This document shows positions 24,433 to 35,400 of a stretch of DNA of 64,000 nt, piece after piece (the first letter of the stretch is position 1; every line of letters starts with the position of its first letter). This stretch comes from Pelodera strongyloides. Lineage: Eukaryota; Nematoda; Chromadorea; Rhabditida; Rhabditidae. The notes beneath the pieces are model-generated. The model saw only the letters and a list, made by a program, of their open reading frames with translations, did no database searches and was not told where the DNA came from. The stretch is from positions 186,001-250,000 of the forward strand of contig JAANDG010000081.1 in assembly GCA_036852015.1 (NCBI GenBank), in the 5' to 3' direction. Both the position numbers and the translations under genes were made by a program.

Positions 24433-25080
24433 GAGGGGCTCCAAGGGTAATTGACGTCTCCTAAACACGTAACGAGATTGCAACTTTATTAGAATAAATC
24501 ATTGGGGGCGAGAGTCTGGCAACATAAGCTAGTTTATTCGGAAACATAGATTCTGAGAAAGAAAACCATATCACAGAGGAGAAGTATTCGTTACCAGCAG
24601 GAGGAATGGTAGTGCGGTATTCTCCGGTCCGGACCCTCACCGTCTCAGGACCGGACCCACACCGTTGATAGCACCTAGAGGTCAAGCTCGCCCCACTAAT
24701 GTCTCGCTATCATTCTCAAAACGGTCTTTATAGCTTGAAAACCACAAAGGAGGAGCCGCCGGATTCGTTAGTAGGTACTAGACTATTGTTCGGAGAAGAA
24801 TTCAATTTTCCAAGAATTTTGCTCCGGCGATATTCTCTAAAGCCAGTGGGAGAAAAAAAACGTTCGGGACTTTCGGGATGAAAATATTCAAATGTTCATG
24901 CCTATTTAGAAGTAATTTGAACAGTTACAAATGAAGGTACAGTAATGATAATAGCCAAGAAATCCCTTAGAGCTTTACCTTTAGTCAAATCGTATTTGCA
25001 CCCTAATGAAAAGGTTCGCGGCGTAAGTAGCTTGTGACGTGAATAAGATGGATTTGTGGTTGCAAAGATCTTAGGGAAGA

Positions 25081-25082
<2 letters not shown>

Positions 25083-25130
<48 letters not shown>

Positions 25131-25140
25131 AAGAGAGAAG
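25083..25140. repeat. (GA)n tract
   Basis: Nearly pure GA run. Confidence 0.9.
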
Positions 25141-25489
25141 AGTCACAAATCCAGTTCTCCTCTAATTACCTGAAAGCGAACACGACTTGACCCCATAAAA
25201 TTACTCACACGTAGGTAGACAGGAAGCGACACTCCCAAAGGAGGGACAAAGGACTTTTAACCCAAGGGAACAAGTAAATGGTGTATACTTAGGTAACAAG
25301 TATGGGCGTAAGTGCCGCTCTACATGCCTCAAAATATAGGTGCTAAGATAAGGCCTGAAAAGCGAAAAAGGACTCTTTGTGGAAGAAATCTAAATTATGA
25401 CAGGAGAGGCAGAGTTTTGAGCTCAAATTAGATCACAAAAAAAATTTTTGAGCTTTTAAATTCGAGCTCAAATCGATAACTTCCTTTTC

Positions 25490-25527
25490 CACGATGCGTT
25501 TCAAAAACCTGCTGGGATTTCGCTTTA
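25490..25527. repeat. CCGGCCGGT element, right-end remnant
   Basis: CCACGATGCGTTTCAAAAAC followed by a mutated right terminal repeat ending TTTCGCTTTAA. No left end is recognisable. Confidence 0.6.
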
Positions 25528-25970
25528 AGAAATATATATATAGGAAATGAATAGTGCCTAATTTAAGAAGTTAGAACTGCTATTCACAGACTGCTTTCTT
25601 CACTGGGCAAATACGCTCTGTTTACTGAAACGCAAAAGTTGCGCTTTTAAAAGTAAAACGTCAACGTTTTCAAATAGTTTCTTCTGTCATTCGCTAACTG
25701 GATTAATAAACTCCCAACTTTCAAGCAGTAACTTCCATACTGGTCCCACGCAAAATATGATGGAACACTTACGCCGCTACCGTATTTAAGTCGTATATGT
25801 TAATTTCACAATAAAAATGTAAGATTTCACATTCATAGATTTATTTATATCGACGCCTCCATGACAACTAAATGCCTGTTTTATACGTGGAAATGTGGAA
25901 GATGTAAAAGCAAACCCCATTTTACGACTTTGTATTTTTCTCGGTCAGTTCAGTTGACTGAAAGTTTTTA

Positions 25971-26133
25971 AAGGGAAATACCGACCGGTTTTTGAAACAT
26001 ATCGAGTAGACCAGCATTATTATGCAGCCTATGCAAATGAACATAAGCTAGAATAAAAAATCGAGCCGAATTCGAGCAAATTAGCATAAATACGTAAGAA
26101 TTCAGTTGAAAAACCTACCGGTATTTCGCTTTA
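25971..26133. repeat. CCGGCCGGT element, copy 7
   Basis: Left end AAGGGAAATACCGACCGGTT, right end TACCGGTATTTCGCTTTA. The centre matches other copies. A small deletion removed the CCACGATGCGTTTC block near the right end. Confidence 0.8.
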
Positions 26134-26689
26134 TTTCTAAAAAGTGGTAAATAAGGCGTGAATAAAACTAGAAGAAACTGTAATGAACTGGTTTGATATT
26201 TTGTAATTACGTGTACATATATGTACTACAAATAATTACAAACAATTTACTTATTGTTAGACAATATAGCGATTGTGCGGCACTCTTTTTCAAGCATACT
26301 GTCCTCCCTTCACAGAGTCTTGAAATTTCATGCAAAATACAAACAATACGTTTTCACTTTCTGTGAACGAGAATACTACAAAAATGGATTTAATAATCAG
26401 GAAGAAAGCAATAATAACATAGTAAATATTTAAAAACAAGAGTCAAAACAAGAGTATATTAAAAACATACCCCCTATGACATGAATGAAAATATTAGTCA
26501 TTCGAACGACTAAAATGAACAACATGTGCCAAAATAAAAGAAAGCTTCATTTGCTCTCCCAAAAACGAAAACAAAGAAAGTAAAAATAGGAAATCACTTG
26601 ACTATCGGCTTTTTTTGTGCTCCAAAATGAGAAACTGCTACGTATTGCTGCGACGGATCGATGATGATATACCCAAAATTATCACTCAA

Positions 26690-26912
26690 TTCCCGAATGC
26701 GCCGCGCACCTAATTCGGAATGGGTGCGCGGCGAAAAGGCGGCGCGCTTGGGGGCGCGCACTTTTTGGAAGGGACGTGCGCCGCATGGACGCCCACTGGA
26801 ATTAGCCCACTGGTGTTGCAAGCCATGGAACGCCCTGCGCGCCATCCTAAATCCTCTAAAGCGCACGGGTGCCGTCCGCCCTTTTCGCGCGGCGTTCGCG
26901 CGAAGTTTCAAT
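26690..26912. other. GC-rich island with local hairpin
   Basis: GCG/CGC-rich sequence in AT-rich surroundings. CGCCGCGCACC and GGTGCGCGGCG (about 26699-26732) form a hairpin. Both strands are open by chance of composition. It may be a fragment of a GC-rich repeat like the foldback at 21487. Confidence 0.5.
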
Positions 26913-27250
26913 GAAAGTGAAAGACAAAACGCTAAGGGAGCATTTGCTGGTGGCTAGTTCCTTAATGCAAGTATTGTATGCGGGCCAAGGAGGTCATTCG
27001 CAAAAGCGAATCGTAATTTGGACTTTGATGTACTTTTTCCGATTTGAGTGCACCTGTCCGCGACCTACTTCTTCCCCAGATAGGGCAAAAACCGTTCACA
27101 AAAGATCGTTTAAAGCAGGCCGCCGCGCGCTGGAAATTAACGACTCGATTTATATATAAGAATATATAGGACGTAAGGCATAATAGGCAGTAGCGATGGT
27201 GTAAAGGGTCGGGTCCATGAAAGAAAAACTACGCTGAATAACTTTACTGT

Positions 27251-27473
27251 ATGGGGTTTGCAAGTATGTCAAAAACCGGGAGTTTTCCTTGTAAGTATCA
27301 AATCGCAAAATAGTGTGCCAATCTACCGTAACTTTGCGTAATTTTGACACATCCGCACTAGAAAATCCGGGCGATCGGTCGTAAAAACTTCCTGTAGATA
27401 TTCTCGTGTAGTGCCAAGATACGGTAAATTTTTCGATATTTGCAATGAAAATCGGGCATACTTGCAAACCCCA
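27251..27473. repeat. ATGGGGTTTGCAAGTAT foldback element, long diverged copy 2
   Basis: Terminal repeats are ATGGGGTTTGCAAGTAT and inverted complement, but the centre is longer than in the other copies. TATTCTCGTGTAGTGCCAAG is the only clearly shared core stretch. Confidence 0.75.
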
Positions 27474-27836
27474 CTGTATACATACTATACGTTCTACGTC
27501 TGTTTGCTGAAGAGCTTGGACTCGCTTGTCCAAACTAATAAAAAAAATGTAAAGAAATATACATATAGATGAACGTAACAAAGGTATAGAGATGCATTCG
27601 GGTTAAAGGAGGAGTCCCACGAGATCTAAGTGTTCAATTTCTTTCCTTTTATTGAAAGATGTATAAATATAAATGCCATGAGAGAACATGACGTCCAGAT
27701 TTGACCCTGATCATAATATACGAGGATGTCACCGCAAAGTGCAGAGGTATCTGCGAGTTCAGCTCAAAATACATCAATCAACTGAACGAATAGAGTGAGC
27801 CAGTGAACCGTGATGTGATGATGCAAGTTCAGCAAA

Positions 27837-27922
27837 TTAAAGCGGAATACCGGCCGGTTTTAGAAACGCATCATGGTCAATTGAATGATATGTTTCAAAA
27901 ACCGGCTGGTATTTCGCTTTAA
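27837..27922. repeat. CCGGCCGGT element, internally deleted copy 8
   Basis: Both terminal repeats remain, separated by only about 25 bp. The usual AT-rich centre with ATGCAAAT is gone. Confidence 0.85.
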
Positions 27923-28298
27923 ACCAAATTAGTGAATTTTGAAATCATCCATGTAATATACGTTGCAGTAAATAGATATAGTATGGAAAGGATCACTGTC
28001 AGCCAGTGTTGCATCCCTTGTAACTCCAACACTAAAACTGAGACCACAGTTAGGTAAGTTAGATGCACATTGAGAAAATGAAGGAGAAGAAGTTAGATAC
28101 AGATTTACCGCCCACTTGGGTCACAAAGTGGGCGGCGGTAAGCCGTGGGTGGTGAAAACAACCCCCTCAGGTACTGTTGATGACAATGAATAAAGAGGTC
28201 CGGTAGAAAATCTATACCGATTCTCGAGTCTTACCAGTAGCTGCTGGTGATAAGTGGGACGGAGCTTTGGTAAGATGGGGTCATTCCTTGACCGAATA

Positions 28299-28378
28299 GA
28301 GAGAGAGGGAGGGAGAGAGAGTTAGGGAGAGGGAAGAGAAAGAGAGAAAGAGCGACAAGGAGAGAAAACGAGAAACAG
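28299..28378. repeat. (GA)n tract
   Basis: Interrupted GA repeat. Confidence 0.85.
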
Positions 28379-29471
28379 AGATTGAACAGTAGACATCAGT
28401 CAGCGTGATGACCTTGAACGCTGCACTTGTCAATTTCACAAAAAAAAGTGGCGGGAACGGATTCCATTTGCAGCTGCACGTAAATATATTATCCCCAGAA
28501 ACGGACAGTGTGGTCGACGCACGCAAAGGAGAAATAATACTTTAAATGAAGGTCTGCTTCAACGTCTGACACACTAACGCGCCTGGGGCATCGTGAAAGT
28601 GGGGGGTTGCGCGAGAAGTGTACGCTGTGGCGCACCTGCCGCGTATCGTTTCCCGGTGTTCCGCTTTTTCCCGCTTTCAAATTGTGCGCCAGAGATGTGC
28701 TCTCTTTTGTATAAGTCGCCCGGCGAAATCGCGCAGTTTCATCAGTATTTAACACTCGCTAAGTTTCTACGCCGCACTGTTGGTGATCAGTACTTTGAAC
28801 ACGTACCACGGATTTCACAAAACAAAAGTTGACGTGCTAGCTGCAGGAGAATGTCGCACAATATTACAGCCGTTTCCTTGCCGTGTAAGCGCCGTGAGAT
28901 CCGATTCCAGAGTTGCATTTGCAAGCCAACCATATTCCGCGTACATTTTGCGCATTTTGACTCATTATATTTGTCAGAAAATCCAAAACCGACGTAGATT
29001 ATTGAGAAGACTTATGGCGAACCGCAGAGTTTACTGGACTGACGAGTTTTTGTTGAAGTCCAGGCAGGAGGAACGCAAATCGCACGACAAAGCCTGTTCA
29101 CTATGAGAGTATAAGGCGAAGTGCAAGGATAATTTTTTGCGAATGCATTATTATTCGATACGAAGGTTGATGACTCTGAAAGCTAAATGTGTGATTGCTA
29201 ACGTCGTACAAAAAATAAGGTGTACAGTAGTTCTCCGGACGTGGGAGGTTTTCTAATAGAACATCGCTAGTACCGTATTTCTTGCACTTACTCCACTATA
29301 TGATGTGAGAAAATTTTGAATTTTTTTTTCGAAAAAGAGAAAATTTCGAAAACGTTTCTTATTTCTTTTGTTTATATTGTTTATTTTATTTTAACTTGTT
29401 TGATTTAGCTGAAAGTATTCTCACGATTGTCTGTCCTTTTCTTAGCTTGACAAGATCTTTGTTTAGGAAGC

Positions 29472-32400
29472 ATGACAGATGCCAGCGAGGCAAAAACAGA
29501 ACCTTCTGTGGAGAGTGAGGAAAAACCGGAACCGTCTGAAGTCTTTAAAGTCCCTTCACTCGCTCCGTCTCCTCTAAAATCAAATGGGGCTGAAGGGTCA
29601 GCAGAAAAGTCGGAGAAGACGGAGAAAGAGGTGTGTGAGCGTAACTGGCGAGTGTAAGGAACCGGGGGACCTCTTCAACATAGAAATAGAATACACTTTT
29701 ACATATGTTGTTAAATTGTTTTAGCTAAAGTAAACTTATTTTTATTGACATGAGACGTTTTAGGAAGCTGCCCGACCGTTGAAGATGTCCGTGGCTCACC
29801 CTGTCTTGGAATACGAACCACCTCCGTGGGCCTGTGAACCCCCTCCCGATGCCGAGTATAAACTGGAGGTAAGTTCTACTGTTCTACACGAAGTAAAAAA
29901 ATATAGTCAAACGATATTTGGTATTATGGTACTATTGAACTTGTGCAACCCCAATAAAAAGTTATTGGGGTTACACAAGTTCAATAGTACCGGTATTTTA
30001 GTTTTACGTTTTTTATTTGCTTCTTTGGATGAATTTCCGCGTTATTTGTTCACTGACTTATTATTTTATTTCAGGTGATCAAGAACGGAGCCATCGTTGA
30101 AACAATAGATCTCAACAAAAGGAAACATGGTAGGTTTTTAAATTGACTTTACGATACGATTTACGATACTTGGCGTTGGTTGTTCTATGAGGCGACTCTT
30201 TGATATTTCTCCTTTATTACTGTGTCGTTCATACTGAAGCGTTTTTTCTCAGGTAGCTACATTGTGATTGGCCGGATTGAATTCTGCGATGTGGTGATGG
30301 AAAATCCGAGCATTTCACGTTATCACTGTGTTTTGCAGTACGGAGAGGATATCATGGGAAAGAGTGGCAAAGGATGGCATTTGTTCGATTTAGGTGTGCT
30401 TTTGAATGTTTGGATTATTTTTTATTTTCGAAATCTTTCAATGTCTGAAATGTGCCAGTGTTCACCCTTCAGAAAAGTTCTCCATATGTGATATTGTGCC
30501 ACTGCCTACAGTACATATAGAACTTATCCTAACCTAGAATAATACTTCTTATGTTTTTTTTTAGCAATTTTCTATAATAGTTTATTTGCACAGCCAAAGG
30601 CAGCTCAACAAGTTATAAACACCATTTTCATTACTGATCTTTTTCAGGATCCTCTCACGGAACCAAGGCAAATCGTCAGAAAATGCCCGCTCAACAGTAT
30701 ATTCGAATGCAAATTGGATGGGTGATCCAGTGCGGAAGTGAGTTCTTTGTATTTTTATAATACTGTTGTATCTTAGATTTGTAATAGGCGAATTTCGAAA
30801 GTTGCATTTGCACTGTCTAACACTTACTGTTTGCGTTCACTAGCTCTGTGGAAGATTTAAGCCTTATTTATTTTGAGCATGCCGTTTCGGTTTTGGTAGT
30901 TATAGATTGCCAAATTCTCTTTGTGATGTTTTCTACGTTTCAGTGAGCTCTCGCTCGTTCACTCTTTTGGGTCCTGAAGAAGAAAGGGAATCGGAATGGG
31001 ACCTCTCGCCCACGGAAATGATGGAGCGAATGAAGAAAAAGGTGAGACCTGGGTTTTGTGTTTTATATGCGTGGGTTATTCACTATTGTCACTACTTAAT
31101 TACAAAGCAGTCAGTCTAGCTTCCCCATTTGCCATTAGATTTTCTTCTTGAACAGTAAGCCTTCTTATAGAACAATCTGCTTTTTCGTTCTTGAACACTT
31201 ATTATCATTAATCATAATCACATTTGCTCATCCAGGCTCTTGAGCGTAAGCTGGCCGCTCAAGCGAAGGCCGAGTTCGAGGAACAAAAGAGGAAAGAGTC
31301 GCAGGAAGAGAAAGATGATGGAATTGACTGGGGAATGGACTACGAAGTGGGAGACTCGGGACTACTTCATGTTGGTTTTTGTTTCCCCAATTTCTTTTTT
31401 CGTTTTCTATCTTCCCGTTTTTCGGTTTAGTATTATTTCGTCACCTACTAGTATGAATGCATTATCGCATCTGCATCAACGTCTTGGTCTTGGCGTTCCT
31501 TTGATTTTGAGAGTTTGTGAGTTTGGGCATCTTGGCGTCAATTTTTTTGGAACTGAACCCCAATGTATATTCGTATATGAAGAATATTTTTCATTTAGAT
31601 AGAAGGTACCGATGCTCATTTAATGGAAGACCATGAGGCATATTATCGAGAAGACCCCAAGAAGGCGCTCGCAAAGTTCTTTGATAGAGAAGGTAAGATT
31701 TAGATATTTTATGGGTTAGGTTGAAAGGAAAAAGTGTTGGAAAAGGGAGTGTTTGCTACGTGATATCGTTGCTCGCGATAGCGCGCGTGGCGACTGGTTT
31801 TAAAATAAACCTGAAGACGTCGAGTAATTTTTGTCATCTGGAACTCGTCGCCTACTGCTCAGAGCCTCTGCGGAACATGTCATAAGCAAACTTTGAATTT
31901 GAACCCCCTGGTAGCGTAAAAGAAACTAAAAACCTGTATAGTATCACAACCACGTATAATAACTTATTGTTAGCGGCTCCAATTCTCAACTCGTGAAACA
32001 CCAACGAAAGGTCATGTGCGTATCACTTTCATATAAGTCCCACCAATCAATACTGTGCTTTCAGGTTTCGACATGGAATTCACTTATTCCGAATCGGGAG
32101 TGAATACCCATAACCATAAGTGGACTTGCACTATCGAGTACGTTTTTTATTTTTAATTCTTTTTGGTTAAACTTTAAAATACACTTTGAAATTTAAATAA
32201 TATCTTGGTTACATAACATACTTGGGCACTGAGTACAGCAGTTTCGCAAGTAGTTAGTACGTCCACAAAGACAATCAAAGAAAGCAAACTGTGCCCCGCC
32301 ATTGACAGTATGGCACTAGAATGCTCTTGGACGTAGTGTCCTCGTGACTTGTTACAAAAATTATGGCTAAAAATGGAAAATGACTTATTAACTGAAAACT

Positions 32401-35400
32401 ATTAACTATTTACAAAAATTGTTTATTTTTTCTTTGAGGCTTCCCGTTGATCCGGGAAACGGTCGGTCGCTCGTTGCCTCTGCCACAGTTCCAAGTGGCA
32501 AAAAGGATGCACAAGTGCAGGTGGGCTGCTATCTGTTATTTGAATATTTCAATTAGGGTCAACTTATAGTCGTAATGAGATGGCACTCGAACATCGTACC
32601 GTAGCCTATGAACAAAGTTTAATGTAAAAAAAAAATGTGTTTGATTTGACCTATTAGGTTTTCTTCCCTATTTCCATGCGACGACAAGTGTATACTGTCG
32701 TAATAATTTATAATTACGACAGTATACGTAATATGGTGTTATTGTGCGTAAAGTTGGGGTATCGCCGTATCTCGAAAAGTAATGAGAAAATAACGCTGAA
32801 TATCTAACCTCGCGCATGTAGTTAGGTAAAGCGAAGAAAGTGTTATGGTTATGATAAAGGCATAAAGCGCACCCCGTAAGAACAGACGAAACCCGCAGAG
32901 GTTTTATAGACTGAACAAGGTTAATAGCCTTACTTTCCGAGAAGCATCCATTGCGTAGTGATCACAATTATGCATTTAGCCCTTTTTTGAAACATCATTT
33001 GTTTTTTATTCACCTAGTGGGCCAGGTGAATTCAGTAGTGCTAGTGCGGTAGTGGATAAAGAAGTCATCGCTTTATTCTAGTTTTTGAGCATCCCCTTCG
33101 CTGCGCCCCCGATATATATCTACTTTTTTTATATAGTGCGCATTGGAAGCATGCCGTATACTGGATCAACATGGAGTACTTCGCAAATCGACTGCTCGAG
33201 CAAAACTGAAGAAGAAGTTCGTTTTTACTCCGTAAATCTAGCATATACTTGGTAATTTTACTTAAATCCTTCCTTACCTCCATGGTTTGTGGAAGTCTTT
33301 CTCTCCTCTTTGTCAATCGTACTGTAGTGTGGTGTGGTCGTCATTGTATTGCGATATGCTTTGGCTTTGTCTTTGTGACCTCGAGCTAGCTAGACACTTA
33401 ATAGGTAAGGAGTAAGGATTCACATTCAGTTCGCTAAGGTTATGTTCTTAGATCACCTGACGGTTTAGAACATAGTGACTCCTTAGTCCTTGGTTTAACA
33501 AGAGTTTTTAGGACTCTCGAAGACAATGATTTTTATGATGAAGATGACGACATTTATTTGGATCGAACCGGACAAATTGAACAGCAAAGAGAGAAAAGAC
33601 GACTGAGAGCTTTGGTTGGTTATTTGTTTTTATTCTGGGTTCTGCAAAATTATCTTGACATACATAAATAGTTTGGAGTGAAGTCGTGAGCTCGTAATCC
33701 TCGTAAGAAGGCTAGAGTGAGCATATTTTGTTGGGATTTTTTTATTATTATTTAGAAAAAGAAACATTGCCAAAGGAAACAAATGAAAAGAGAGAAACAC
33801 ATACAGGCTTGCTTATGATCACGTGTTTCGGTAGGATTTGGTTATATGCTGGTTCGGGTTCGGGGTAACACTGTGATGATGTTTTTCCCGTTACATCATA
33901 ACTTCTTTTCAGGGACAGGCGAAAGCCGAACCTAAGCGGGAAACGTATGAATCTCTTTTGGCGAAATTGGACCTAACGAAAAAGGTTGCAAATTTTTTCG
34001 AATTCTTCATTCTTCTCTTTCTGATTGCCCGTTTGTCTTCCTTATATTGAAATAAGTATGTTCGTTTAGTATGGTTCCTATGTTCGTTTAGTATAGTTCG
34101 GTTCGTAGATCTTGATTATTTTATGTGATTTTCTTTTAGTTTCGGTCTTCTTGATGTTGTTCTGATTATGATGTTTGTTTTACAATTCATATTTTAGGAG
34201 ATGGAGCAGATAAACAAAAAGTTGTCAGACTTATCCTCAAGCACTGTAAAGGAGACAGCCGACGCTGGAGACTCTTTGGATGAATTCTGCGCTCAGCTGA
34301 ATAAAGGAGCCAGCGGAGCTATGGAGGATCTAAAGGTTTCACTAACTTTTAAAGCGAAATACCGGCCGGTTTTTGAAACCCATCGAGTACATCAGCATTC
34401 TTATGCAGCATATGCAAATGAGCATAAATTAGAATAAAAAATAGAGCTAAATTCGAGTAAATAGCGTAAATACGTGAGAATTAAATTGTCCCCGATGCGT
34501 TTCAAAAACCGTCCGGTATTTCGCATTAAAGTTTCCTTGTTGTTCACTTTGCAATTAGTTAGCTTATTAACTACTAACTTTTTTTTACAAAATCTTCGGT
34601 TTACTCGAAGTGATTTGCATATTTGACAATTTTACGGTTGAAAGCGAAAGGAATGAAGTAAGGCATAAGCATAAACATAAAGTATTAAGACAGATTGGAA
34701 TAAGCCTCACTTTCCAGACAAAGACGGAGAAATCGACACTGCGACAGAAGCTTGTGGCCCTCACACACGAATCACAGAAGCTGGAGAAGCTAGTGAAGAT
34801 TGCTAAACCGGTAGGTTCCTTTCAACTGCTTCAATGATTTTGTATTGGTAGCTAACTAGTCATATTTTTCTTACTACCGGAATCACTATATACTGTATAC
34901 ATAGCTTTATGTTTCACACCGGGGTTTTCTCGTATTTCTTTTGTGCTTCATCGATGTTCTGTTCATCTGCATGTCTTTACAGTATTGATTTAACGCCTTT
35001 CTTTACAGTACAGTATTAATTGAATGCGCATTGTCTTATTTTTCTGTATTATCATTTCGAAATTTATTTACTCAATATAATATTACACATTTTATGGTTC
35101 TATTAGTGTTTTTTCTATTGATTCAGCCAACTATATATATGCTGTGTAATTTTCTTTTTCTCAGGTTTCCCTGCCGGAGTTGAAAGTACCGGGTGGTGGT
35201 GCTGCTGGAGCTGCGTCGACAGTTTCAGCTGCCGAGAAGCAAGCTTTGATGCGGAAAATGATGAATTTGAGCAGGAAGAATAGGGTTAGTTGTGGTTTAT
35301 TTACCTTATGTACCTTAGTATACCTTACTTACATAGAAACTGAAAAGGATCATTTGCAGTTTCACGGAGAGTTAGAGAGTGGAGGTCAATACTTTGACAG

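Larger units (their letters stand above)
16122..29471. other. 13-kb gene-poor, repeat-rich interval
   Basis: This separates the divergent starts of the Goliath-like gene and kanadaptin. It contains CCGGCCGGT elements (17072, 18338, 25490, 25971, 27837), two GGCCATATTCACC elements (19057, 23618), two ATGGGGTTT elements (16560, 27251), a tandem duplication (20137-22292), a GC-rich foldback (21487) and many (GA)n tracts. No exon series with consistent splicing and phase was found. Part of it may be long 5' regulatory or UTR sequence for either neighbour. Confidence 0.6.

Noticed and set aside
26594..26911. Overlapping open frames on both strands in the GC-rich island
   Set aside because: Open on both strands because stop codons are rare in GC-rich sequence; the products are Arg/Ala-rich without domain features.
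27150..27581. 143-residue open frame on the minus strand
   Set aside because: It runs through the ATGGGGTTT foldback element at 27251-27473 and has no recognisable motif; it is best explained by the repeat.
28780..29106. 108-residue open frame upstream of kanadaptin
   Set aside because: No motif recognised, no supporting splice pattern, and it begins at a non-ATG codon; possibly promoter-proximal or UTR sequence.
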